Origin: Glycine soja | Taxonomy: Eukaryota > Streptophyta > Magnoliopsida > Fabales > Fabaceae | Assembly (NCBI RefSeq): GCF_004193775.1 | Contig: NC_041002.1 | Location: 16,735,535 to 16,799,534, forward strand | DNA length: 64,000 bases | Reading direction: 5' to 3' | In this document: in pieces, positions 32,818-43,411 of the stretch | Position numbering within the stretch: the first letter of the stretch is position 1 | Layout of the letters: each line of letters opens with the position of its first letter | Notes under the pieces: model-generated | Told to the model about the DNA's origin: nothing | What the model saw: the letters and a program-made list of their open reading frames with translations, nothing else | The model's database searches: none | Program-made: the position numbers and the translations under genes

Positions 32818-33095
32818 ACAAAGTTCTCAGGCGGTTAGTCCTTCGAAACTTTGTGAAGGGGGAAACAAAAGAATTCTCAGGCGGTTAGTCCTTTGAAATC
32901 TTTTGTTTATGGGAAAGGGAAGAATCAAAAGAATTCTCAGACTGTGTCATTTTGAATTCTTTGACAAGGGAGAAGGGAGACACAAAAGAATTCAGGCGGT
33001 TAGTCCTTCGTTCTTTTGGAAAAGGGAGAAGAGAGACACAAAAATAATTCAGGCGGTTAGTCCTTGGCGAATTCTTTTTGGCAAAGGGAGAAGGG
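32818..33095 (-). repeat. Hairpin array 2 with AGGCGGTTAGTCCTT loop
   Basis: The loop core AGGCGGTTAGTCCTT occurs at four places, and one further unit has a changed loop. Each is bounded by arms such as ACAAAAGA/TCTTTTGT and CAAAAGAA/TTCTTTTG. The matching array in the other solo LTR is at 50317-50578. Confidence 0.75.
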
Positions 33096-33886
33096 AATGA
33101 AAAAGATGAATAGCACAAGTTTTTGAACAAAGAACTTTTCTTGGAAGAGAAAGTTTTGAACAAAAACTTTTAGAACGATGAAGAGAAGATGAAATAAGAA
33201 AGTTTTGAAAGAAATGAAAGAAGATGTTGAAAGATAGATTGAAAGATAGAATGATTGAAAGAGATGATGGATATGAATTAATTGAATTGTTGTTTCATGC
33301 CAAGGTCACATATTTATATTTTCTTGATGACTCAAGTCAAAACTTGTAACTCTTGGCAATTCCTTTAAAACTAATCACTTAAAAAGTTATGACTTTTGAA
33401 AGAATCTTCATAAACAAGTTACTTGAAGAAATGTGACTTTTGGAAATGAATTTTTTGAAAATAGTCACTGGTAATCGATTACCATAAAGGTGTAATCGAT
33501 TACACATCAATAGATGCGACTCTTCATTTTGAATTTTGAAAATCTTAACGTTTTAAAACCATTGGTAATCGATTACTATAATCTGGTAATCGATTACCAG
33601 AGAGTAAAACTCTTTGGTAATGATTTTGTGAAAACTTCTTGTGCTACTCAATGTTTTGAAAAACTTTTTAATACTTATCTTGATTAAGTCTTCTTTTGAT
33701 TCTTGAATCTTTGAGTCTTGAATCTTGATCTTGATTATTCTTGAATCTTTCTCTTGATTCTTGAATTGTTCTTGACTCAATCTTGAAATCATTCTCTTGG
33801 GCTTTTTGTCATCATCTTTGTTATCATCAAAACACCATGAATCAATCTTGATTCATCATCATGAAGCAATGAAGCTTGCTTCTACA

Positions 33887-34177
33887 GGTCTACCCATCCC
33901 AAAATACATATAAAGGGAAAACCTAAGACTTAGAGCAGTCACCTATATGCAAGCCCAAGTCAGATGTACCCAAAAACATGTATAGTCAATTGTACCGAAA
34001 AACAGGTAACACTGATCATGGAAACATCAGAGCAGAGGAAGTAGCCTCAGTGTCCTCAGATGAAGTATCAGATCCAATAGAGGACATCACATCATCCACA
34101 GATGGTGAATGTAACTTAGATGGAATGACAACCTCTGGCACGGGCATGACAAAATGGTAGTAAGATGGTGTGGTTGG
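33887..34177 (-). repeat. Diverged LTR-like DNA, part 2 (Sirevirus target)
   Basis: Begins GGTCTACCCATCCCAAAATACA and contains CCTCAGTGTCCTCAGATGAAG. This resembles 5637-5810 of the nested LTR in the region of its acidic ORF. It ends in GTTGG, the target site of the Sirevirus. Any ORF equivalent to that at 5735 is destroyed. Confidence 0.45.
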
Positions 34178-35268
34178 TGTTAGACAAGTGGCCTCAGATA
34201 TCTTAAGAAGGGGGGGTTGAATTAAGATATTCCAAACTGTTTCCCCTAATTAAAAATCTATTTCACTTTTTACTCAAGTTATGAATTCCCTTAATGACAA
34301 TCTTCTTAAATATTAATTCAAACAAAGCAACTTGAATATGAATATAAAGCAATAATAAATAAAGGAGATTAAGGGAAGAGAAAATGCAAACTCAGTTTTA
34401 TACTGGTTCGGCCACACCCTTGTGCCTACGTCCAGTCCCCAAGCAACCCGCTTGAGAGTTCCACTATCTTGTAAATTCCTTTTACAAGTTCTAAACACAC
34501 AAGGACAATCCTTCCTTTGTGTTTAGAGATCCTTTACAACAAGAGACTCACAGTCTCTTAATCCCTTAGAGAATGAGAAGAAGAAGAGGAACAAATCTCT
34601 CTAGAAAGAGATGGATTTTACAGATTGAGCACTCAATTAATTCCTTAATGAATTGCAATTGAATTGGCCAAGGAATTCTTAAGAGGATAAAATGAATTTG
34701 CTCTTTGAGAGGATAAACACTTTGTTGTTATGAAAATCTCTGAGCAATTTCGTGTTTAAGTCACATATATATAGACCATTGGTGGTCATGAGTAAAGCCT
34801 TTGAAAAGTTGTGACTCTTGAAATTATTTTTCTGAAATTCCTGTCTGGTAATTGATTACAGTAATTGTGTAATCGATTACAGCTTTTAAAATTTGAATTA
34901 AAACGTTTACTAACTGCTGGTAATCGATTACCAAAATTGTGTAATCGATTACACAGTCTAAAATTTCGAATTCAAATTTTTATAGCTGTTATAAAACGTA
35001 TTTGGCCACTGGTAATCGATTACATCCTCTGGTAATCGATTACCAGAGAGTAAAACCTTTGAAAAACACTTTTTATTTTAAATCACTTGGCCAAACCTTT
35101 GCTAATTCAATTAGGAATTCCCTTCCTAATATTCTAGTGATCATCTTGATGTTGTGACTTGTAATCTTGAAGTATTGTCTTGAATTTTAATCTTGAAAAG
35201 CCGATTTGCATCAATTGCAACACATCATCATGATCATCATCAAAACATCAAAGCCAATTGCATCTACA
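34178..35268 (-). repeat. Sirevirus 3' LTR
   Basis: Plus strand reads TGTTAGACAAG...GCATCTACA. Contains palindrome pairs with cores at 34851/34872, 34923/34944 and 35015/35035, and TATATATA at 34766-34773, downstream of them in minus sense. The first palindrome has lost its central CG (ATTGAT). Confidence 0.95.
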
Positions 35269-35284
35269 ATCTCCCCCTTTTTGA
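35269..35284 (-). promoter_or_regulatory. Polypurine tract
   Basis: In minus sense, AAAAAGGGGGAGAT directly precedes the 3' LTR, preceded by CATCATC. A second purine tract of similar sequence (AAAGGGGGAGAAAAAGG) lies upstream at about 35438-35456. Confidence 0.85.
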
Positions 35285-35733
35285 TGATGACAATACAATA
35301 CCTGAAATCAAGATTCAAGCAAACAACAAACAACTGTATATAGATAAAATGTGCATCCGTTTTCTCCCCCTATATTTCGGAATACATGATCACTTGATTT
35401 CTAAGTTTGTTAAGCTTTTTCTTAAGCTTTTGCTACAACCTTTTTCTCCCCCTTTGGCAACATCAAAAAGCCAAAGAACTCGGAAATCAACACAGTTATA
35501 ACAATGGAGTAGCAAGATATAAGTATCAGAGTATTAAATCCAATAAGCCAAACTCATAATCAAGAAAATAATCAAACCAGAATTCAAATAACATAAAATG
35601 TCAACAACCACAAAATATCCAAGACTGAAACACAAGAAAAATAAGCAAAGTACTTAGCATAATAATGTAAATTCTAAGAAACTAAAAGCCAAAATACACG
35701 GCTTATAAAAGATAAATAAGCAGAATCTAAAAT
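35285..35733 (-). other. Spacer between ORF3 and polypurine tract
   Basis: About 450 bp, AT-rich, with no coding frame that continues ORF3. It holds the upstream purine tract at about 35438-35456. Confidence 0.6.
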
Positions 35734-36870
35734 CTAAGAAGACGGAGGAGGTGGTGGAAGATCAAAACTCTGACGAATGTATCCGACATCCTCTTCAAGC
35801 TGTGTAAGACGAATGTCCATACCGGCAAAGCGTGAATCTAACGAGTCAAAGCGGTCACCAACATACGAACGAAGACCCCGTAATTCGGAGAGGACTTCAT
35901 TCATGAGTGCGGAATCTTCACGTTGAGGGGGAGGTGAAGGAGTACGTTCATCTTGAGGAGGGAGTGCATCCTTCTTCAGCCATTGTCCATTCCGATCTTT
36001 ACGATACCCAAAGGAGGTCACTGCTCCAGCACCAATTGCAAAGGAACGCTTGACTTGAACAAAGGGTTCATCATCAAGCGGAATTTGAAAATGACGCAAA
36101 AACAGAGTAATCAAATGTGGATAAGGAAGAGGTGCATTGGCCCGTAATGCCTTATGCATTCGGTACCGAACCAAATGGGCCCAGTCGATCTGACGACCGG
36201 TTAGAAAAGCCCACATAAGAATCAAATCCTCCTCAGAGGCTTGTGCTAAATTTGAAGACCGAGGAAGCAAAATCCTAACAATGATATAATGCATGATGCG
36301 ATTATCAAAAGTTAATGACCCGGCCAACAATCTACCGGTCATGTCAGCTTGATCATTGCAGACCATGCGACGAGCATCATGACTCGAATAATCGAATTTC
36401 CAGTCATCAACAATGGTGCCCTCAAAAGGTGCACCTTGACTGGGTAAATGAGTCAAAGAAAAGAAAAGTGACTGATCAATGATCATAGAAGTACCATGCA
36501 CCTCAGACATAATAATACCATCCTGAATTTTTAAATTGCAGTAGAAGACCTTTACAAGTTCAGGATAATATGGCAATTTAAATGACATGAAATCAACAAG
36601 ACCAGAATTTTGAAACACTTGATAGCAATCAAACGTTTCATCATTAAAGAACTCTACGTCTAGGTACTTAGGGTCTAAGATTATTCTAGAAGAAAACTGA
36701 GAAAGGTACCGTAGACGTTGATCATCGGATGAAAACAATGTTGATGATCTTGGAGATGACAAAGAAGGAGGAATAGGTGCTGTGGGTGCTCCGGATGGGC
36801 CGTGACGGCGATGGGCAGCAGCGGTAGCGGTGGAGGATGATCCCTTTCTCTTCTTTGATGGCTCTGCCAT
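35734..36870 (-). CDS. Sirevirus third ORF (envelope position), accessory protein
   Basis: 378 residues from an ATG (MAEPSKKRKGSSS), intact. The N-terminus is basic then Ser/Pro-rich. The central domain, about residues 50-270, contains FFNDETFDCYQVF, SLFFSLTHLP, IIVRILLPRSSNL, FLTGRQIDWAHLV and PYPHLITLFLRHFQIPL. The C-terminal part, about 305-370, is heptad-like (EVLSELRGLRSYVGDRFDSLDSRF) and suggests a coiled coil, ending in PPPPPSS. SIRE-type elements carry an envelope-like ORF here, but I see no signal peptide or membrane anchor. The central pattern matches the accessory ORF of the Ogre element (63056-64000), which I know as putative plant transposon protein. Function unknown. Three palindrome pairs lie 206-330 bp before its ATG. 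Confidence 0.75.
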   Translation of the reverse strand: MAEPSKKRKGSSSTATAAAHRRHGPSGAPTAPIPPSLSSPRSSTLFSSDDQRLRYLSQFSSRIILDPKYLDVEFFNDETFDCYQVFQNSGLVDFMSFKLPYYPELVKVFYCNLKIQDGIIMSEVHGTSMIIDQSLFFSLTHLPSQGAPFEGTIVDDWKFDYSSHDARRMVCNDQADMTGRLLAGSLTFDNRIMHYIIVRILLPRSSNLAQASEEDLILMWAFLTGRQIDWAHLVRYRMHKALRANAPLPYPHLITLFLRHFQIPLDDEPFVQVKRSFAIGAGAVTSFGYRKDRNGQWLKKDALPPQDERTPSPPPQREDSALMNEVLSELRGLRSYVGDRFDSLDSRFAGMDIRLTQLEEDVGYIRQSFDLPPPPPSS

Positions 36871-37445
36871 TTGATGAAGTTTTTCTGGATTTTGATCGGT
36901 GGAAGTGAAAGAGGAGTGAAAAAGAGGAAGATTGGGCTTTACGGGACGTGATTTGGTGAAGAATTGAGTGAGAATCGAAGGTTTGAAGTTCTAGGTATGG
37001 AGGAAAACGTGGAGGAAGCTTTGGCTGCGCAGCAACTCTGATTTCGTGAGTATTTATAGAAGATGACGCATTGTAATCGATTACAGGTATTGGTAATCGA
37101 TTACAGGCCCAATAAGCCTTCTGGTAATCGATTACAGGATGTTGTAATCGATTACAGGCTGCCTGTTCATGTGTAATCGATTACACTGATTGGTAATCGA
37201 TTACCAGAGCCTATCCTAGGCTAGTTTCTAAGAGAATATCTATATTTATGCTCAAATACATCCTATATGTCTAATTTTCACTACTAATACACTAAATTCA
37301 ATCATTCAATTACTATATACACAAGAAATCATAAATTCTATCATAAAAAACAAGAATTCAAACAAGATCAAACAAAATAATCTACAATCAAAAGGTAAAA
37401 AGTAAATCAACCAATCAATCAACCAATCAATCAACCAATCAATTC
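36871..37445 (-). promoter_or_regulatory. Pol-ORF3 spacer with six palindromes
   Basis: Three dyad pairs with core starts 37076/37096, 37127/37147 and 37176/37196, each 20 bp apart, upstream of ORF3 in minus sense. AGTATTTATAGA at about 37050 is a possible TATA box between the dyads and ORF3. This may be a promoter for ORF3; the alternative is translation by readthrough from pol, but about 575 bp separate the two frames. Confidence 0.5.
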
Positions 37446-40400
37446 CTATTTTTCTAAATCTCTTACATCTAAGAGACCTAATTCTCTTCTAATAGAGAAA
37501 AACACTTCCTTGGGGAGAGGTTTAGTGAAAATATCAGCAAGTTGATTCTTAGTATCAACAAATTCTAATACACAATCTCCCTTTAAGACATGATCTCTAA
37601 GAAAGTGGTGTCTAATCTCTATGTGTTTAGTTCTTGAATGTTGAACTGGGTTTTTGGATAGATTTATGGCACTAGTATTATCACACTTAATAGGTATGCG
37701 ATCAAGAATGATGCCATAGTCAGATAATTGTTGCTTCATCCATAAAATTTGTGCACAACAACTACCGGCAGAGATATACTCCGCTTCAGCAGTAGATAAA
37801 GCAACACTGTTTTGTTTCTTACTATGCCATGAGACAAGAGCCGATCCAATAAATTGACAAGTTCCACTTGTACTTTTTCTATCAGTTTTAGATCCGGCAA
37901 AATCAGAATCAGAATATCCTATTAAGTTACATGTTGAATTCTTAGGATACCATAATCCTATATTGATTGTTCCTAATAGATATCTCATGATTCTCTTTAC
38001 TGCACTTAGATGTGATTGTTTGGGGTTGGATTGAAACCTAGCACACATGCATACACTAAACATAATGTCAGGTCTACTAGCAGATAAATAAAGAAGAGAT
38101 CCGATCATACCTCGATATTGTTTTATGTCTATAGACTGACCAGATTCATCTTTATCTAAGTAACAATTAGTGCTCATCGGTGTAGACATGTGTTTTGCAC
38201 TATCCATCCCAAATCTTTTGATCAATTCCTTGCAGTATTTGGATTGATTGATGAATATACCTTCTTGAGTTTGCTTGATTTGTAATCCCAGAAAGTACTT
38301 TAGTTCTCCCATCATTGACATTTCAAATTCACTTTGCATATCAAGGGAAAACTCCTTGCACAATGAATCATTAGTGGATCCAAAAATTATATCATCAACA
38401 TATATTTGAACCAACAAAATATCATTATGCTTTCTCTTTATGAATAATGTGGTATCCACTTTACCTCTGGAGAATTCTTTTTCAAGAAGAAAATTACTTA
38501 ATCGTTCATACCATGCCCTAGGGGCTTGTTTCAAACCATAAAGAGCCTTTTGTAATTTATAAACATGGTTTGGTTTATCAGAAATTTCAAAACCAGGGGG
38601 TTGTTCAACATATACCTCTTCTTGAATTAAGCCATTTAGAAAGGCACTCTTAACATCCATTTGATAAAGTTTAAAGTTCATTATGGATGCATATGCCAAA
38701 AGCATTCTAATGGCTTCTAATCTTGCAACAGGAGCATATGTTTCTTCATAGTCTATCCCCTCTTCTTGATTATACCCTTTTGCTACTAACCTGGCTTTAT
38801 TTCTAATAATTATACCATGTTCATCTAATTTATTTCTAAAAACCCATTTTGTTCCAATGACAGGATAATTTTCAGGTTTTTCTACTAATTTCCATACATT
38901 GTTTCTTTCAAATTGGTTTAGTTCTTCTTGCATGGCAATGATCCAATTATCATCTACTATGGCGTCTTTTATATTTTTAGGTTCAATCATAGATACAAAA
39001 GCCATATTATTGCATAAATCTTTAAGAGAATGTCTAGTTGTTACCCCTTTTGAGATATCACCAATAATGTTGTCGAGGGGATGATCTCTTGAAGTTTTCC
39101 ATTCTCTTGGGAGTGCATCATTGGATTTGCCTTCTTCTGGAGGATCTTCATTGTTTCCTTTGTCATTTCCTTTGGAATCTTGTTCATGAATGTTCATATG
39201 TTCTAAAGAATCTGCAATGTCATCTAGCATATTCTTTGTTGACAATATAGCATTAGATTCATCAAAGGTAACATGAATGGATTCCTCTATATTCATAGTT
39301 CTCTTATTATATATTCTATATGCTTTGCTTTGTAAAGAATATCCAAGAAAAATGCCTTCATCAGATTTTGCATCGAATTTTCCTAGATTATCTTTACCAT
39401 TATTAAGTACAAAGCACTTGCAACCAAAAACATGTAGATGAGAAATATTAGGTTTTCTACCGTTAAATAACTCATATGGGGTTTTCTTTAAAATAGGTCT
39501 TATCAAGGCTCTATTCATGATGTAACATGCAGTATTGACAGCTTCAGCCCAAAAATACTTTGGAAGAGAAGTATCATTTAATAAAGTTCTTGCAATTTCT
39601 TCCAATGACCTATTTTTCCTCTCAACAACTCCATTTTGTTGAGGAGTTCTTGGTGCAGAAAAATTATGTTCAATACCATGTTCATCACAAAATAATTCAA
39701 AATCTTTATTTTCAAATTCACCCCCATGATCACTTCTAATGGATGCAATCTTGAGATTTTTCTTGTTTTGTATGACTTTAGCAAGTTTCCTAAATGCATG
39801 GAATGAATCACTTTTATGTGTAATAAATAATGTCCAAGTATATCTAGAGAAATCATCAACTATAACTAAAGCATAGTAATTTCCTCCAAAACTCATGGTT
39901 CTAGATGGACCAAATAGATCCATATGCAATAACTGTAATGGTCGAGTGGTTGAAACAACATTTTTAGATTTGAATGAGACTCTTGTTTGTTTGCCCTTTT
40001 GACATGCATCGCATAATTTATCTTTTTCAAATTTCAATTTAGGCAAACCAACTACTAAATCTTTTGAAATTAATTTATTTAAGTGATCCATGTTTATGTG
40101 AGCAATTCTTTTATGCCATAACCATGGATCATCATCTTTACTAAGAAAGCAATGATTGTTTTCTTGTTTTATGCTTAAGTCTATCATGTAAACATTATTG
40201 ACTCTATGTCCTACATGCTTTATATTAACGTCATGCTTATGTTCTATAAGACATTTCTGAGAATCAAATGATACTAGATAGCCTTTGTCACATAGTTGAC
40301 TAACGCTAAGCAGGCTATGCTTAAGGCCTTCAACAAGTAGAACATTTTCAATGGAGTTTGAAGAATTTGTACCTATTTTACCCACTCCAAGAATTCTACC

Positions 40401-40538
40401 TTTGTTGTTGTCACCATATGTTACATGCCCGCTTTTCTTTGGAGATATGTGTGTAAAATTTGATGCATCTCCAGTCATATGTTTTGAGCATCCGCTATCT
40501 ATGTACCACTTCTTTCTCAAAGATACCTGCATAATCAA
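37446..40538 (-). CDS. pol: Sirevirus pol polyprotein (protease, integrase, RT, RNase H)
   Basis: About 1030 codons, uninterrupted. Protease active site [13 protein letters not shown] lies near residue 12. The pre-integrase zinc finger is at about 135-181 ([12 protein letters not shown]...CDACQKGK). The integrase core has D in VDDFSRY near 228, D in RSDHGGEF and E in [11 protein letters not shown] runs from about 540, with [25 protein letters not shown] and YVDD at about 713. RNase H starts near 870 ([17 protein letters not shown]). The open frame begins at a TTG; the first ATG is two codons later, so expression most likely comes from a -1 shift out of gag. All key catalytic residues seem present, so the element may encode active enzymes. 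Confidence 0.92.
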   Translation of the reverse strand: MIMQVSLRKKWYIDSGCSKHMTGDASNFTHISPKKSGHVTYGDNNKGRILGVGKIGTNSSNSIENVLLVEGLKHSLLSVSQLCDKGYLVSFDSQKCLIEHKHDVNIKHVGHRVNNVYMIDLSIKQENNHCFLSKDDDPWLWHKRIAHINMDHLNKLISKDLVVGLPKLKFEKDKLCDACQKGKQTRVSFKSKNVVSTTRPLQLLHMDLFGPSRTMSFGGNYYALVIVDDFSRYTWTLFITHKSDSFHAFRKLAKVIQNKKNLKIASIRSDHGGEFENKDFELFCDEHGIEHNFSAPRTPQQNGVVERKNRSLEEIARTLLNDTSLPKYFWAEAVNTACYIMNRALIRPILKKTPYELFNGRKPNISHLHVFGCKCFVLNNGKDNLGKFDAKSDEGIFLGYSLQSKAYRIYNKRTMNIEESIHVTFDESNAILSTKNMLDDIADSLEHMNIHEQDSKGNDKGNNEDPPEEGKSNDALPREWKTSRDHPLDNIIGDISKGVTTRHSLKDLCNNMAFVSMIEPKNIKDAIVDDNWIIAMQEELNQFERNNVWKLVEKPENYPVIGTKWVFRNKLDEHGIIIRNKARLVAKGYNQEEGIDYEETYAPVARLEAIRMLLAYASIMNFKLYQMDVKSAFLNGLIQEEVYVEQPPGFEISDKPNHVYKLQKALYGLKQAPRAWYERLSNFLLEKEFSRGKVDTTLFIKRKHNDILLVQIYVDDIIFGSTNDSLCKEFSLDMQSEFEMSMMGELKYFLGLQIKQTQEGIFINQSKYCKELIKRFGMDSAKHMSTPMSTNCYLDKDESGQSIDIKQYRGMIGSLLYLSASRPDIMFSVCMCARFQSNPKQSHLSAVKRIMRYLLGTINIGLWYPKNSTCNLIGYSDSDFAGSKTDRKSTSGTCQFIGSALVSWHSKKQNSVALSTAEAEYISAGSCCAQILWMKQQLSDYGIILDRIPIKCDNTSAINLSKNPVQHSRTKHIEIRHHFLRDHVLKGDCVLEFVDTKNQLADIFTKPLPKEVFFSIRRELGLLDVRDLEK

Positions 40539-40560
40539 GTTTTTGACTTAGGTACCCAAA
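40535..40560 (-). promoter_or_regulatory. Gag-pol frame change, candidate -1 recoding site
   Basis: Gag ends ...AAG TCA AAA ACT TGA. Pol is open in the -1 frame immediately after an upstream TAA, leaving a window of about 15 bases for a shift. At TCAAAAACT the AAA codon could slip back one base and keep full pairing. It is not a classical X-XXY-YYZ heptamer. Confidence 0.45.
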
Positions 40561-42268
40561 TTTTATTGGGTCCTTGCATGTTAGTATTAACTGAGGATCC
40601 TTTTGGGACCCATATCATTTTAATATTACTGTAATTTTTCTTGAAGTAGCAAGTTGATATGCCATGTCCTCTTCTTCCATAGTAAAAACAAGTGATAGAA
40701 TTAGAATTACATTTTTGTGTGGAAGTGGAAAAGTTTTTATGAACCTTTTGTAGTTTTTCAGATTTATACCCTAGTCCATTTTTATTAGACACATATCTTT
40801 GTTTACTTAATATAACATCTAAATTATTTCTACTATATGAAAATTTTGCAAGTGAATTTTTTAACTCTTTAATTTCTTTTACATATTTATCACAACAACT
40901 ACAAGAATCTGTTACTTTCTTGTCATTAATAGTGGAGATATTAACTTTTTCATTTGTTTTAGAGATTGAGACTTCATTTCTTAGAAGATCTAATTCTTTG
41001 TTTAATTTTGAAATTTCATTTTCTAAATTTGAAATTGTTTTCTTTGATGATGAAACTAATTTTGCAAGTTTAATTGATTCTTTATGCAAATCAGCAAATG
41101 CATCTTGCAATTCATCAAAAGAAATAGATAAGTTGTTTGAAGATGTTACCTCTTCATCACTTTCGTAACTTTTTGCCATAAGGCAAAGATTTATCTCTTC
41201 ATTTTCAGAATCATCAGAGGATTCCAAATCAGTTTCATCCCATGTGATGTATGCTTTCTTTAGTTTCTTCTCACTATGATTTTTCTTTTCAGATTTTTCC
41301 ATCTTTTTCTTGAAGATGGGACAATCAACCCTCAGATGTCCAGGTTGATTGCATTCAAAGCATTTTAGAGTAGAGGATGAATTTTCTGTCCTTCTCTTTG
41401 ATTTAAAATTTGGTCGCCTCTGATTTCCTCTTACTTTAAGAAATTTGTTGAATCTTTTTACAAAGAAACTTAGATCATCATCATCATCTGCATCATTATC
41501 CTGATCACTTTCTTCTTGAATTGAGGATGATGCTTTAAGAGCAATTCCTTTCTTTTTCTTGTCGTTTTCTTCATTTTGGTGCAATCTCAACAGTTCCATC
41601 TCGTGTTCCTGCAACTTACCAAATAAAGTGGCAAGAGACATGTTAGACAAATCTCTTGATTCAGAAATAGCCGTTACTTTGGGTTGCCATTCTCTACTTA
41701 AACATCTTAGCACCTTGTTTATAAGATCTTCATTTTGAAATTCTTTGCCTAAGGCTGCTAGATGATTTACTATATGTGTAAATCTCTTTTGCATACTCTG
41801 AATATTTTCATTTGTATTCATTCTAAATAATTCATACTCATGAGTTAGTGCATTTATCCTAGATCTTTTAACATCTATAGTTCCTTCATGTGTTAATCGA
41901 AGAGTGTCCCACATTTCCTTAGCACTCTTGCAATTTGAAACTCTGAAATATTCATCCATTCCTAGGGCAGATGTTATTATGTTTTTGGCTTTTAGGTTGT
42001 ATTGTACTCGTTTTCTATCCTCTTCAGACCATCTATCTCTAGGTTTTTCTATGGTTATGCTTTCACTTGATGAACTACCATCTATTGAAACTCTTTCTAC
42101 TGTGGTGGGTATATAAGGCCCTATTTCAATGGCTTCCCAGATATTTAGATCTATTGCCTCGATAAAAATTTGCATTCGGGTTTTCCAGTAGTGGTAACCC
42201 TCTCCATTAAAGATTGGAGGTCTATTGATAGAATTCCCTTCTGGAAATAAGGAATTTGCTGAGGCCAT
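40535..42268 (-). CDS. gag: Sirevirus gag
   Basis: 577 residues from ATG at 42268 ([18 protein letters not shown]). The open frame extends upstream to a GTG at 42319, but that codon lies beside the primer-binding site and has no ATG. The capsid-like domain ([44 protein letters not shown]) is of the copia gag type. A zinc knuckle [14 protein letters not shown] lies near residue 301. A second, [14 protein letters not shown] near 526, has Tyr in place of the second Cys and may bind zinc poorly. Long acidic and coiled-coil-like segments lie between them, making this a large Sirevirus-type gag. Confidence 0.9.
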   Translation of the reverse strand: MASANSLFPEGNSINRPPIFNGEGYHYWKTRMQIFIEAIDLNIWEAIEIGPYIPTTVERVSIDGSSSSESITIEKPRDRWSEEDRKRVQYNLKAKNIITSALGMDEYFRVSNCKSAKEMWDTLRLTHEGTIDVKRSRINALTHEYELFRMNTNENIQSMQKRFTHIVNHLAALGKEFQNEDLINKVLRCLSREWQPKVTAISESRDLSNMSLATLFGKLQEHEMELLRLHQNEENDKKKKGIALKASSSIQEESDQDNDADDDDDLSFFVKRFNKFLKVRGNQRRPNFKSKRRTENSSSTLKCFECNQPGHLRVDCPIFKKKMEKSEKKNHSEKKLKKAYITWDETDLESSDDSENEEINLCLMAKSYESDEEVTSSNNLSISFDELQDAFADLHKESIKLAKLVSSSKKTISNLENEISKLNKELDLLRNEVSISKTNEKVNISTINDKKVTDSCSCCDKYVKEIKELKNSLAKFSYSRNNLDVILSKQRYVSNKNGLGYKSEKLQKVHKNFSTSTQKCNSNSITCFYYGRRGHGISTCYFKKNYSNIKMIWVPKGSSVNTNMQGPNKIWVPKSKT

Positions 42269-42306
42269 CTTTTTCTTGAAGCTTCTAAACTTTGTACAAG
42301 AATGAA

Positions 42307-42318
42307 GCTCTGATACCA
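42307..42318 (-). promoter_or_regulatory. Primer-binding site, initiator Met tRNA
   Basis: TGGTATCAGAGC on the minus strand, two bases after the 5' LTR. This is the standard plant copia primer site complementary to the 3' end of initiator tRNA-Met. Confidence 0.95.
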
Positions 42319-42320
42319 CT

Positions 42321-43411
42321 TGTTAGACAAGTGGCCTCAGATATCTTAAGAAGGGGGGGTTGAATTAAGATATTCCAAACTGTTTCCCCTAATTAAAAAT
42401 CTATTTCACTTTTTACTCAAGTTATGAATTCCCTTAATGACAATCTTCTTAAATATTAATTCAAACAAAGCAACTTGAATATGAATATAAAGCAATAATA
42501 AATAAAGGAGATTAAGGGAAGAGAAAATGCAAACTCAGTTTTATACTGGTTCGGCCACACCCTTGTGCCTACGTCCAGTCCCCAAGCAACCCGCTTGAGA
42601 GTTCCACTATCTTGTAAATTCCTTTTACAAGTTCTAAACACACAAGGACAATCCTTCCTTTGTGTTTAGAGATCCTTTACAACAAGAGACTCACAGTCTC
42701 TTAATCCCTTAGAGAATGAGAAGAAGAAGAGGAACAAATCTCTCTAGAAAGAGATGGATTTTACAGATTGAGCACTCAATTAATTCCTTAATGAATTGCA
42801 ATTGAATTGGCCAAGGAATTCTTAAGAGGATAAAATGAATTTGCTCTTTGAGAGGATAAACACTTTGTTGTTATGAAAATCTCTGAGCAATTTCGTGTTT
42901 AAGTCACATATATATAGACCATTGGTGGTCATGAGTAAAGCCTTTGAAAAGTTGTGACTCTTGAAATTATTTTTCTGAAATTCCTGTCTGGTAATCGATT
43001 ACAGTAATTGTGTAATCGATTACAGCTTTTAAAATTTGAATTAAAACGTTTACTAACTGCTGGTAATCGATTACCAAAATTGTGTAATCGATTACACAGT
43101 CTAAAATTTCGAATTCAAATTTTTATAGCTGTTATAAAACGTATTTGGCCACTGGTAATCGATTACATCCTCTGGTAATCGATTACCAGAGAGTAAAACC
43201 TTTGAAAAACACTTTTTATTTTAAATCACTTGGCCAAACCTTTGCTAATTCAATTAGGAATTCCCTTCCTAATATTCTAGTGATCATCTTGATGTTGTGA
43301 CTTGTAATCTTGAAGTATTGTCTTGAATTTTAATCTTGAAAAGCCGATTTGCATCAATTGCAACACATCATCATGATCATCATCAAAACATCAAAGCCAA
43401 TTGCATCTACA
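42321..43411 (-). repeat. Sirevirus 5' LTR (promoter copy)
   Basis: Same length as the 3' LTR. In minus sense palindrome pairs lie at 43158-43184, 43066-43092 and 42994-43020, followed by TATATATA at 42909-42916. The presumed leader then contains hairpins: AAGAGACT-cac-AGTCTCTT (42684-42702), TCTAAACACA..AAGGA/TCCTTTGTGTTTAGA (42633-42670) and CTTGTAAA/TTTACAAG (42611-42631). Confidence 0.95.

Larger units (their letters stand above)
32371..33886 (-). mobile_element. Solo LTR, Sirevirus-like family, perfect TSD
   Basis: A 1516-bp unit that on the plus strand reads TGTTGGATCAAG...GCTTCTACA, flanked by GGTCT at 32366-32370 and 33887-33891. The end next to 32371 resembles the equivalent end of the Sirevirus LTR (AAGTGGCCT.AGA...GAAGGGGGGGTTGAATTAA). 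In transcriptional sense (minus) it holds palindrome pairs at 33474/33495 and 33568/33589, a TATTTATA box at 33311-33318, then the hairpin arrays. A second copy lies at 49388-51059 on the other strand. Confidence 0.9.
34178..43411 (-). mobile_element. Complete young Sirevirus (Ty1/copia) retrotransposon
   Basis: 9234 bp on the minus strand with LTRs of 1091 bp each and the target duplication GTTGG at 34173-34177 and 43412-43416. I compared the LTRs by eye and saw one difference, T at 34853 against C at 42996. In transcription order it has the LTR, a TGGTATCAGAGC primer-binding site, an intact gag, an intact pol in another frame, a third ORF and a polypurine tract. Large gag, long LTRs, a third ORF and a doubled purine tract place it with Sireviruses such as soybean SIRE1. 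It sits within older LTR DNA. Confidence 0.92.

Noticed and set aside
35734..36870. Calling the Sirevirus third ORF a true envelope gene
   Set aside because: It sits in the envelope-like position but I see no signal peptide, cleavage site or membrane anchor; its pattern matches the accessory plant transposon protein family.
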